Shown here: one piece after another, positions 11,430-22,465 of the stretch
How positions within the stretch are numbered: the stretch's first letter is position 1
Layout: the number at the start of each line of letters is the position of its first letter
Source of the DNA: Fasciolopsis buskii
Lineage: Eukaryota > Platyhelminthes > Trematoda > Plagiorchiida > Fasciolidae
DNA: 64,000 nucleotides
Assembly: GCA_008360955.1 (NCBI GenBank)
Contig: LUCM01010456.1
Coordinates: forward strand, 367,643 to 431,642
Reading direction: 5' to 3'
Program-made: the position numbers and the translations under genes
Notes under the pieces: generated by a model
Databases searched by the model: none
Told to the model about the DNA's origin: nothing
Seen by the model: only the letters and a program-made list of their open reading frames with translations

Positions 11430-13990
11430 TTCATGGGGTTCTGTTGGCTACCAATACCCATGAAAACCAACAACTTAAAGTACAACGAACATGCATTTTT
11501 AAATCCATTCAGATGACTATTCTGATAGATTAAGCAATGCTTATATAGGTCGTGAGGTCGGCCTGTTGCCGTGCGTTCTCCGGTTTTACTTCAATGTATT
11601 AACTCACATCCACGCCAGTAATGTTAATCACCATTTTATAAATTTCGCCGCCATCAGAATTTGTGCATAATTTTATTCTTGCATTTAGTACCAGGTAACA
11701 CAAGCTGTTTGTACCGGCTATCATTTCACGCGGTTAGCAGACGCATCAGGATGTGAGTGAACTTGTGCTTGGCAAAAAAACAAAAACTCCGGATTTTTTT
11801 CGTTTTCCAAAGTACATGGATTTTGTTGTGTGCTCGAAATGTCATTAACTGACTTCTTCTGGATTGTTATTCGACACCAAAATACTTTTGAATAAAGTAC
11901 CAGTAAACCGAGCTTCTGTCTTGCTTATATGCAATTGACAGTAAAACCACGATGTGGGAGGTCATGTGAACTGAACTGGATAAAATGGTGAACGCATCGT
12001 CATGTATGTGAAAATGTTCGACAGATTAAAATGCCTGACATGCTGATAATGGTGGGAAAACTTTCTATTAACACGAATCAACATTTTGCACGTGGCTCAC
12101 ATTCAATCAGTGCCGGCAAAGTTATTTTCATATCCAATCGAGTCATACTGAAAAGTTTGCCTTTCATGTTAGCTGCAGTACAAACGAACAGAGTTAATAA
12201 CACCTATGAGCTAGAAAATAACTCTTCCTGTGACAGAAATTTAGTCGAAAATAGTGGTTTGCACGATATGGCTTGCAAGACCTCGTTGTAAATCTATGGT
12301 CCGCGCAGTGAAAGTAAATAGATTATTGTCTACCAATATCCAAGATAGAAATGTAAACTCACATGCAATGAACTCACCCATAGATGACTGTCAGTCCGAC
12401 AAGCTACCATCAAGTTTCCGTTCGTCACCAAACTAATAACGTATGAATCAGCAACTCGTATTGGTCACAAAGTTCGATATGTAACCCGCAGCCTCGTGTT
12501 CATGACCCATATTTCATTAACAACCTAATATTGTGACGTAATCTTATGCTTCACTCACGGGTCTCGTTAGAGAGGGGTTAATTGTTTCCTGATCTGGCGG
12601 ATTTGTGATCCCAGGAATTTTGTCAGGAATTGTGCTCCTAATCTACCCCATGTCGTTTTCTTCCTTTCTGCCCTAGCAGTTTGCCACTTACGAGCAATTC
12701 GACTGAAGTGGGCAGTGAATATGAATGTCGATAGGCAACCGTAATTTAGTCCATCAGACAGTTATGAATGAAGGCCGCCGGTTAGACCGCTTAGCAAGAG
12801 AGGCTGATAGCTGGTTTCAGTAGTCTGTTTTCACCTATACGGTGATGCTTTAGATAAACTTGCTCCGTTGCTAACTGCACTGGACCACTCCACCACCCAA
12901 TGTTTTCCACGGATACATCCAGCTAACTACTGAGGACAGAATTATAAATAATCAGTCATTTTCAGACTTTAATGAGCCTGGTGTGCCCTTATAAATAGGG
13001 CCAGCATTTTGATCGCCTTATGCCATAATGAGAGGAAGTTAGTAAAGTTAAGACGCTAGCCTCATCCAGTTTGTTCTTGAAGTGACGGAAATATTGTCTA
13101 GATCAACTTCCACTGCAAGGAAGTTCACCGTGATGTGCTCTTCCTCGTGAACTGTCAACATGATATTTGACTTTGTGTGTTATTCTTGACGGCACTTGAT
13201 TTTTCAAACTGTTTGCCTTGTCATGGCAAAGGGTGTCTCACGTGACAATCACTATGAGGTGCAGTGGTGTATGAAAAATGGCAGCATGATAATATCGTCA
13301 GCTAACATTTTACCTGGAACAGCTTGTGCACTACAAAGCGGTGCGACCTGATCATTGCCAAAAACATATGATACTAATGTCGTTACTCATACTATTGAAT
13401 ATTAGTACACATTTTTAAAACCACGGGATCGCTCACAACACCTACCATATGAGCAAATCTAGGCACGTGTAAAGACCAGGATGGCTCAGCAACCACAGCT
13501 CTGTTATTCCTCTAAGTTGATTCATTATTCTGTCATATTGCGACGGAGTATTTGTGGCTTAATCTTGACAAAGTAAATGGAATACGTTGATATCCCATTG
13601 TAGTTTCAGGGTAGAGCATTTAGCAGATTAAAAAAATCAGCCTCTAACACTTCACCAAAGTCTGCTAGAAGTCATGGATTTCCTAACGAGAATCCATGCT
13701 CAGTTACATTCATCGTCGGTCAACAGCTTTACATTTTTGGACCTTAATTGTCCGTCTCATATATGAAATTCTCACCATAATATAGTCAAAATCTATGGTA
13801 AAACCAACTATATATTTCCTAAAACCAAATTCCGGTGATTGTAAGAAAATCTGATCTACTGACATGGCCACGTGGAACGGATTCAACCGATCAAAGCTGA
13901 ATTAGCCCCCAACGTCTCCATTCGAAACACGTGTGTTTACGGAGTGATCATTCCGAACGAATCTACTTATACGTAAGACTGCTTTAAATT
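11430..13990. other. Non-coding stretch, no supported gene
   Basis: No repeat larger than a few units and no recognisable coding block was seen. The 86-codon frame at 12,031-12,291 has no identifiable features. Confidence 0.45.
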
Positions 13991-13997
13991 TTACGAG

Positions 13998-14101
13998 GCG
14001 TTACTCCCCAGTTGAGGCCCGTCTGCATCGCCTCCATGCCAAGAGACGTCGCATGGGCCTTGGTCTTAGTTTGATTGGAACTATCTGGTTACCGCCTGAA
14101 G
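13998..14101 (+). CDS. Candidate internal exon, unidentified protein
   Basis: A 104-nt segment lies between an AG at 13,996-13,997 and a GT at 14,102-14,103 (context GAAG/GTAGGA). It encodes a basic stretch containing RYSPVEARLHRLHAKRRR followed by a hydrophobic GLSLIGTIWLP. Codons are unusually C/G-rich at third positions for this window, which favours coding. Against it, the acceptor tract is only moderately pyrimidine-rich, and the frame continues open through the donor to 14,304, so a longer exon or a chance frame is possible. I do not recognise a family. No partner exon was found nearby. Confidence 0.28.
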
Positions 14102-14929
14102 GTAGGACCTACTTCAAACAATTGGAGTGTTCCTTCCAAGACACCAGGAGAGAAGAAAGGAACTGCCAAATTTCGGCTCATGGATTGGACCGTAGTGATT
14201 TTGAAATTGTTTTTGAAAATGCTGTTTCAAAGGATTCCCGGTATCGCTTGGTGTCTCCCCTACACTCATCGATATTTCAACTGACAGTGATACCTTCCAG
14301 TTAAAAATTCAGATATCCAGGATACCACCGGAAGAAAGAAGCTTAATTAATCCCACAAGTTTTCAGTACCTGCTATCAGGACACAATCCGTAATCTAGTG
14401 CTCGGTTGGCGAATGTGGCTCTGAGGTGAGGTGACGCATGGGTTTCGGACTTGTGACAAACGCGACAAATTTGACTAACTTTTCCTAACATCTGAATGCT
14501 AAACAGAAATCTTGTAGTCCGTGGTAAGATTTCTTATTAAAACAAACTGGTTCAGTATGTAAACTGGCGTGTTGAAGCACTGTGAATTCACGAATGATTA
14601 ATTTCTCACTCAGGAAACTTACCGGATTCGTAGTTTCCGTGTTCAGTTACCCAGTCAAGTCGATTCACTTCCACGTGAATTGAAAGAACGAAAGCAACCA
14701 AACATTTTCATTCAAGAAAGGAGGTTCGTCAATGTCCTGTCTGACAATTTCCTCTGAAACTGAATCTAGAACTGACAGTTTTACGCGAAAAACGATGATG
14801 TTTTAATCTTACTGATCCACAATGCTTTGCCCCGAGGTGTAAGTAAACCAATCTTAGTCAAAAACCTCAAACGCTTTCTGTCCTCTTGTTAGTTATGGCT
14901 GTCGGATGCACGGATGCGTCTCTATCTTC

Positions 14930-15240
14930 GAGCAACTTCCCCGGAAAATGTGAGCAGCTACGTGATCAGGTATCTACCTGACACTGTTGCACGGGAGTTT
15001 CTCATCCGGAAACCCCCTTCTTCGACCGCTCTCACATAGGACGTATATGATTGTGTATAGAATCCTCGTGGCGATACAACGCCGAGGTTCGCAAAGCTTT
15101 ACACGTTCTGTCAGAGGTTTCAAGAGCCCACCAAATCCGCATAGACAGATACAGTTCACCTACAGGAGCTGGCTGATCGTGACTTTCGGAACTGTTCAGA
15201 ATAAAAGTGGGACGTGTCATGGTATGTCGATTGCAAACTG
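14930..15240 (+). mobile_element. Gag-like relic, probably of a Ty3/gypsy-type LTR retrotransposon
   Basis: One plus-strand frame reads as a helical capsid-type sequence interrupted by stop codons: YLPDTVAREFL near 14,969-15,001, RFAKLYTFCQRFQEP near 15,088-15,132 and LQELADRDFRNCSE near 15,163-15,204. The arrangement (a REF-type helix, then a short block ending in LADR/F) resembles retrotransposon gag capsids. The stops are TAG, TAG, TAG and TAA, all in one consistent frame, as expected of a decayed single protein. No downstream protease or RT was found on this strand, so the piece is isolated. The assignment is by pattern only. Confidence 0.42.
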
Positions 15241-15249
15241 GTGTAAGTC

Positions 15250-17900
15250 TCTCGGACATAAGATCCAAATGCCATACACGTTCATCCTAGTCTTTGAATC
15301 ACGCGGTTCGACGACGGAAATGCTCGAAGTTGTCACATAAGTAGAGATCACGTTCGGTCTAAACGCGCCGGATCATAACAATCACGTTCACGTTTTGTTG
15401 CACTTCTTTTACCTTGCAGATTGCAAGCCATTCTTCGAAAAGGAGATGTTACTTTGTTCGATTCTTGTGCTGTTATTGTAGAATTTCAAACCGATGCATT
15501 TCAAGGTCATTCGAACACTGTGGCCATGATTTCAACCCAATCGATTTCGGTCACTTCAATATGAATTGCAATTGGAATGTGCCTCCAATTAGCCAGGTGC
15601 GCAAGTAACAGTCGCCGATGCGACTGAAAATATTTGCCAATGGCAAATCGATTCTTTAGCCAATTCAAGAGAACTACTCTTCTGTATTTTCCAGAGGTTG
15701 TCTGTGATGTGTAGTTGGAAAAGTAGACAATTTGCCCAAAAATTATTTCATATGGTGCAATAAACCAAAGTTGCAACAGCTGACTTTACCTTCTTCTTAT
15801 ACTTTTTCTGACGGTCATCTACACCACAACAAATATAGATACGGGAGTACAAAACAACAGATATGGAAAGAACGACGTCGAACGATTCTACCGAAGAAAA
15901 GATTCGGTCCAACACGCGAGGAGGTAGTAATTACATTCCCAGGGGAATTGCAGGGACATCGCGCCGGTCTTTAACATGCAAGTCACAAATATATCTGCAC
16001 TTCTTGTCAAAACGGCAGAAAACACTGGAATTGTAGAACTTTGTGTAATTGAGGAGCCAAAACATCAGCAGCGAATCTTTATTTCTTTACCGAATAGTCG
16101 AGCAATCGGGAGTCACGATTACAAGCAAAAGTGTGGTGCCACTTACAATATAGGCTGACCGTCGTACAACCCCGGTTTTATGACAACCCGCCAAGCCGAA
16201 TGATCGTCGGAATTCTTTGTCTGATAATTCCTAATCCGAGAGGGTGAACAGTAAGTCGAGACAATACATTTCATCCTTAATTTTTCAACTATGTAATGGG
16301 AGTGGGGAAGTCAAAGCCCAGCTGATTTGGTCACGTGAATAATAGTCGTGCCATTGCAATAGTGTGATCGGGCCTGCTACAATGGCCTTGCCGGTAGTAT
16401 CTCTTCTAGGAAATCAATCGGCAACTTATTCCAACAGATCATGTTTACAAAGTCCCCGGTGCTAAACCAATGTAGCCGAAATTTACGTGAACAAGCCATA
16501 AACCGAGTGAGATATGAATTTCGTATTGTTAGACGAGTGAAATCTTTCAGATTTCCACAAACCTAGTTGGCCTCAATTCAGTGTAGTAAGTAAACTTGGC
16601 TTTCTGGATGTTCTGTTTGGATTCACGGGGAGAACATTTTCGTGGTTGTTCCTTCTCTCACGCATGAAGTGAAAATCCAGACGTGCATGCGATGCGTTGC
16701 AAAAGACGGTCAACTATGACCTTGAGAATTTCTGACCGTAGTCAGTCCCCTTTCGCGAAGTCCCGTACGCACGCACGCACACTCGGCCGCCCTGAATCTA
16801 GTAACTTTTTACTTTAGAGTCTTTTGGATTTTTTGCTCAGTACTTCAAATCCGTTAATAAATGCTTCTGAAATGTTTCGGTAACTTCATGTATCTTATCG
16901 TGTACAAAAACACCATACAGAGTTCTCAAACTCTCCTTGGCTCAGGCTGAGCAATCAGATGCAAACTCTCCATCTTGATCCTAATAAAGAATTCATATAA
17001 ATGCACTGGAACTATCCCTAGATTAATGCTTGTCAATCCTCCACAATCTTAAATTCTTTGGGTTACCTCCAAGCTGTTCAGGTGTCACCGGTGATTCGCA
17101 AGATGTGTTTTACTGGGCATCTTTCTTCTTTCTTTTTAGAATAGCTAAGCACCCCGATCGATCAGTCAGTCCGGAACACATGAAGGTTGCATGCAGGGTA
17201 AATCAAAGGGTTCTTCCTATAATAAGACATTCTGGGTTCGAGTATTCCTCTTTTACTTGAAAAGGTGAACTCCTTATGTTGATTTGAGTGCTTGATTATC
17301 ATAACACATATACTAGGTGAAAAAGTAATGTTATCACGAAGATACAGTATGCCACCGAAACAAATCAGTTTTGAAACTTTTTTCTGATTTAGTAGCTCAA
17401 AGATTTTCCGGCAGATGGGGGAAATTTTACCGTTCAGTACACACTGCAAAAGTGCGACTCAGGTTGTCTTATCGACAGTTGAGCACGGGATCAATGGAGA
17501 TAGGGATAGAAAAAGATTAGATTAAACCTTGTCAATCCACAATGTATGGTTGAGCAAGGTGTGCGATAATTGCTCAATTATTCAATTCGTAAATCATTTT
17601 TCTCTTCTCTGCATCCGATCGGCAGAGGGCGTGCCTGAATCATCATCCACTTTTCCCCAAAATGTACCGGATACCGCTGATCGGGTAGCGCGATTTGTCA
17701 TGTAGTATGAACATGTCACTTGTGCTTCAGTGATTGACTCGGCTGTGACAAAATTACCAACCACGATGCAACTGTTATCGAGACTTGTAAATCTTTGAGA
17801 ATAAAAATGGGAGTTTTACACCCCTGAATTACGGTTGTACACTTAACCTTTATCGTTCATGAGTAATTCGCTTTGTGGAATACAGTGCCCACTTCGGCGG
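15250..17900. other. Non-coding stretch, no supported gene
   Basis: Contains short frames at 15,414-15,608 and 15,732-16,158 that could be further erosion products of the gag-like relic, but no zinc knuckle, protease or RT motif is convincing. Nothing else stands out. Confidence 0.4.
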
Positions 17901-17908
17901 ATATTCTT

Positions 17909-17911
<3 letters not shown>

Positions 17912-17952
<41 letters not shown>
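17912..17952. repeat. TA dinucleotide microsatellite
   Basis: About 20 perfect TA units. A second TA run lies at 18,068-18,088, enclosing about 115 bases of unique DNA. Confidence 0.97.
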
Positions 17953-17955
<3 letters not shown>

Positions 17956-18067
17956 TGAAAATATCTACAGCTCAGGTTGCATATTTTTAGAGTTGAGAAG
18001 GCGTACACTGAGTTAATACATTTATCGTGACGTTTCGATCCAAACTAGGACTCGTTGTCAAACGTGA

Positions 18068-18088
18068 ATATATATATATATATATATA
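18068..18088. repeat. TA dinucleotide microsatellite
   Basis: About ten TA units, partner of the tract at 17,912-17,952. Confidence 0.95.
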
Positions 18089-18445
18089 ATGTTCCATTGT
18101 TGTGCTGCTGGTTGCCAACTTTTGTTGACTGATTTAGAAAATGCTGTTGCCAGTTCGGGGACTTCCCCCTCCCTGGAGATTTGCGGTTTTTCCGCCAACC
18201 GATTTGGTAACTGAAACTTAATGTTCGGTCACATGACAGCTGTGACGCCGCACCAACGGGGAAATATCTGCGAAAGATGAAACTATTTCAGGCCTGTGAA
18301 ATATGAAACATGGGCGTACGGTACATCACATTTCGAACATCGCAGCAATGCGACTACAGGCTAAGTATGTGTGCACGTGTTTTCGGAATTACTCACTTTG
18401 CATTCTTCGATGGTCATCTTCTGCTCTCCACTGCGTTAAACAGAC

Positions 18446-19063
18446 TTGGTATCCATCTGCTCAACTTCAAAAGATGGTTTATTCCAAGCACCTCTGTCAG
18501 ACAACCTTAAACCTGGCAAAATCCTTTTACGTCTCTGCAGTGCCTACTCTTATTTATCCTGGTCTAGTCAAACCGAACTGAAAATCACTCCCACAAATCA
18601 GTCGAATTTCACATCTCTTCGCTGTGAATGTTTGATCGAACTCATCGGTGAATATGCTGTCATACTTAAGTCTATATGGGAAGATAATACAAAATCGAAC
18701 CCAACAAAACACCTTTCTATTCTTCTTCTTCGTCCTCAATGAGCTACTAGATCCGACCTTGAACGCATTTCCTCCAGTAAGTACACCTGGAGGACCTAAC
18801 AAGCATTCTATTTCGGTTCTGTTCTGAACAAAATATGTCTAGACAAATAAACTGTGATTTCAAAATCTGATGAACAAAACCAGTCACTTTGGGAAGCCGA
18901 GCAAATTTGTCTCTCCGAACATGAATCTGCTAACGACGTTTCCCTAATTGCCGTCGATTTTCCAACGCTTTCCACGAAGTTGGAGGCAAAACAGTATGGA
19001 AGACAATCCACCATTTCTCATTTCCTTCTAATCTGCGTTTGTATTACGAACGTATCTTTTTAG
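18446..19063 (+). pseudogene. Possible decayed reading frame, unidentified
   Basis: One plus-strand frame is open for most of this segment with stops near 18,740, 18,799 and 18,847. It includes natural-looking acidic blocks such as SDEQNQSLWEAEQICLSEH near 18,861-18,917 and AVDFPTLSTKLEAKQYG near 18,951-19,001. This could be an eroded transposon protein or exon remnants. No motif allows an identification, and an accidental low-stop frame cannot be excluded. Confidence 0.2.
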
Positions 19064-19069
19064 CTGAAT

Positions 19070-20870
19070 AACTGCTGCGCATTTGGGAATGTTAGAGTGA
19101 TACTCAATTTACGATATCACTTTTCGGAACTACTCAAATTTCGGAAGCAACGCATCGTAAGCCATGGAAACAATGTCTGTTTGTAGCATCCAATCTGACA
19201 AATATGACTAGTTATGTGGAGAAACAATAATCCGACTGGGCCATGGTCCCGGGGTTAACTGATCACTGAACAGCTCGGCTATTCCTATTAGTTAATCTCA
19301 TCGGGTCTGTTCGGATCGGAACTACCAAGGTTTTGTGATTACCGTTCCTGTCCGTTTCACTGCACTTCTTCTCGACATGCCGACTTGTTAGCCGATTGTT
19401 CGACTGTTTCTGCCTCGGTTTTATTTCCCTGATTTATAGATTACCAAACTGACTGAGTACTTTAGTGGTAGCATATGCAATCAGTGATCAAATTCATCAA
19501 TTAGCCACTTTATTGATTAATCAGTAAATCGACTGAATGATCACCATTTGGGCCGTAAATAACGTTGCCGTTATTCGTATACCTACATGGATTATCACAA
19601 TAACTGTTCATGCAAGCACCACGTCATTTGTCCAACGAGTTAAGTTCCGCCCAATCGATGAACTGAACTATCAGTATACTGGAGCATCGACTGACAACAC
19701 TACTTCACGTGGAAAAAATCGGCATTCCGGCCATAAATAACCCCTAGTTGTGACTGTTCGGACAAGTTCACTGACGTGGTGAGACTCAGGTAGCATATTA
19801 CGGTCCTCCAAAAATCTCCAAATTAATATTTGCTTTCTCAGAATAAATACCAATGCGTGTTTGTATTCATTACGTCAACGTGTCACGTCAAGCCAGCTGA
19901 GAACGATGAGGTCAAGCAGGACATATTGACCAAGAGGGTGATCGCTGGACTAGCTGCTCTACCCGACCTAGTGAGACCTTGTGTGATTTTGTACCGCTCC
20001 AAGCTTCATGGTGAAGGTTCCCGGTTTGCCCATCCACTTAGTGGATTCCAGTAGCCATGGGCATGCTTCTTCAAATGCACTCATGCACGAAGCGCATCAT
20101 GAGAAAAGTTAATCAAGCTCTATGGGCTCGTTATTAGTCCTCTGTTATGGCATGCAGTCCTCGAACAGTTGTTTCCACAAAACTAAAGTTCTGTCATAAA
20201 AAGATTGAAAAATCGGGAGTTGCAGTTTGAGATCAGCAAACAGTCTGTCAACGTGAACGTGTGATGGGTGTAGGTGCGGTCGTTAATCCTTGGTTTGAGG
20301 TATGTTGAAATGCTAATCGTTTTAAACGAACGATGAGTCGCCCTGAGGTGAAGATTGCAAACTGAGCTCATCTAAAACCCAAACTCAAACAGCTCGAGGT
20401 GTTCGGCAGCAAGGTGACAATCTTTCATTTGGTTGATCAGAAGTGATCATAATGACTAGTACACAAGAATGGGTAGAAAGAAAGTTCTTCCTCGTTCTTC
20501 ATCAGTCCACCCATGGAATCATCCACTCTATGCCTCAGTGATATTTGGTCATCTGCTAATCTAGGCCGACTACAAATTTTGCTTAAAATGGCACACGTTG
20601 GCCACTAGAAAATAAACATGTGTAGCAAGCATCGGGACAAGGATCCTGGAAGGGATTCTGTCATCATCATCTTTCAGTTTAGACCAGAAAACCAGACCCC
20701 ACTGACTGCTGCCTCTCTCGCACAGTTAGACACTTCTATAGGAAGAATGAATATACTGGGTTGACAGCAGATGGACCTGCGCAGGTTGTGAAAATAAAAT
20801 TAAACGAAAAACCATCCAATTGTGCAGACACTAATCTTCAATCATTCTGATTCAACAGAAAATGACAACA
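19070..20870. other. Non-coding stretch, no supported gene
   Basis: Only short frames; no repeat arrays or recognisable domain blocks were seen. Confidence 0.45.
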
Positions 20871-20879
20871 CGATCGCCA

Positions 20880-21540
20880 CTGTTCACAGTTCGTTGACAT
20901 ATCCTTCGGTATATCCATCCAACTGGCTGACGGGTCTTTCAGGCCCCAAAGTGGGACGCCAGATTTTTCTGAGTTCGCTGTACATTTTTCATTTCATGTC
21001 GCCAAGTCATCTGCTGGCCTCCACAAGGTCTCTTCCTCTCCGTGGGTGGAACCCAAAATAGGGCACGATATGGTAGACGGGTATTCGCCATAAGCAACAC
21101 ATTGCCCGACCGACAAGATCGACTAAGCTTCATACGCTGGGACTAGATTTCTAACTGGCAAAATGTTCACGGGATCACTCCATCCAACCCTGGCAACACT
21201 CTATGTACACATTAATTATAAAAAGCCACCAACAGACCAGAGTCTTCGAGACGCATACTCCTTGTCTTGCTACTATAGGCAAAACTGAGCAGACTGCGGC
21301 ACAGCAAACACGACCTTCCAACTTCAGTGAAATTCCAGGTCCAGCTCAAGTTGCTTGAGCCTTGGATGTACGTACACATGCTCGCTTGTTCCACAGTCTT
21401 ACTATTCTTAATGAAGCAGTTTCCCAAGTAACTTAACTGATCAGCAATTCCCAGTTGCTCCCCAATCTTGTAACAGCATTTCACACTGAGTTACCGAAGC
21501 GACATAAACCAAGGCAAATGTACGAATTCAGCCGAAGTCC
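20880..21540 (-). mobile_element. RTE-type LINE 3' fragment: RT thumb and C-terminal domain
   Basis: On the minus strand, starting near 21,535, translation gives CEMLLQDWGA, then QLSYLGNCFIKNS (about 21,395-21,445), a block ending KTRSMRLEDSGLLVAF near 21,220-21,265 (usual form ETWPLRxEDxxxLxVFDHR), and, after a frame change, RLPYRALF and GGQQMTWRHEMKN near 20,990-21,090. These are the blocks after the catalytic core in RTE ORF2. Frameshifts and the missing core make it a 5'-truncated, dead copy; 5' truncation is usual for LINEs. It shares its clade with the pieces in the first 6.7 kb. Confidence 0.8.
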
Positions 21541-22234
21541 AATGAAAGCACCAAGGAGAACCAACAAGTACACAGGCAAACGAACATAATATTCCCCGGG
21601 CTAAAATCTATAGATGTGCAGCTCATGTGTAACAGATTTATTCTAACACGAGTACGGACTGATTCGCCTAGTTATTCCATCAATAATTTACCTGTTACTA
21701 TATCCTAGCGTACCGTATTCCTTTTCACGTTCTTATCGGATTCGGCCACTCTTACGGTCGAACGGTGTGTTGCACGGAATGAATTCCTCGTCCCCCGGCT
21801 GATTCACCACTAGCGAGTCATTTTTGAAGCCACCTGATCTGATGATGCAAATTACAAAATGTAGCAGTGTAAACAAAATTAACGGTAGTGATGGAGCAAA
21901 CGTGTAACCGACTGGAGATGGATGCCGAGGACTAGTGCCTCGATACCCACTAAAAACGGTTTTGTTGTTGCTGGTCTAGGTCTAAGTCTAATTTCGTGAT
22001 TTTTTTCAGAGCTCCACTAACTGGTCATGGATGCCCTGTGTGTCTTACCAGACGAGGTTGCAAACTGGAACAAAGTGTGAAGTATGGACAGTACTAATAT
22101 GCAGGCCTGTATTCCGCGCACCAAATAAGAATGATCAAACGGATTTTTGATTTTTCCAAAGCTATTTCCAAAAGATTCATGTTAAGTTGGATTTCTTTGA
22201 GTGTTCGCAACATCCACGACGAGGAACAACCATA

Positions 22235-22465
22235 CTAACCCCCGACCACCTTTTTTGTCCTGAGTTTGTTTCCCGTCCTACTGGTATCAATGGACTTGTG
22301 TCCACCTTGAATGAGCAAGCAACGGACATATTCATAGAATTGTTCCAGGCAGTGTAGATCGTACTGATTCACGCACGGACGTTGGTGGACTCGACTGTCT
22401 GACTGTTTGGCGACATCATTCAATCGCAAACCAGACAAAATAATCCCGCAGAAGTGACTTTCACA
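22235..22465 (-). CDS. Candidate exon, unidentified protein
   Basis: The minus strand has an AG acceptor at 22,466-22,467, and the frame is then open for 76 codons to a TAG. The translation includes CESHFCGIILSGLRLNDVA and, further on, YDLHCLEQFYEYVRCLL, a balanced composition unlike the chance frames nearby. Possible GT donors occur inside, for example after LLIQ. No family is recognised and no neighbouring exon with matching phase was found. Confidence 0.22.
   Translation of the reverse strand, partial: CESHFCGIILSGLRLNDVAKQSDSRVHQRPCVNQYDLHCLEQFYEYVRCLLIQGGHKSIDTSRTGNKLRTKKVVGG

Noticed and set aside
10907..11485. 192-residue minus-strand ORF rich in YLSIYPI
   Set aside because: It is a translation of the GATA/GATAG satellite, not a protein gene.
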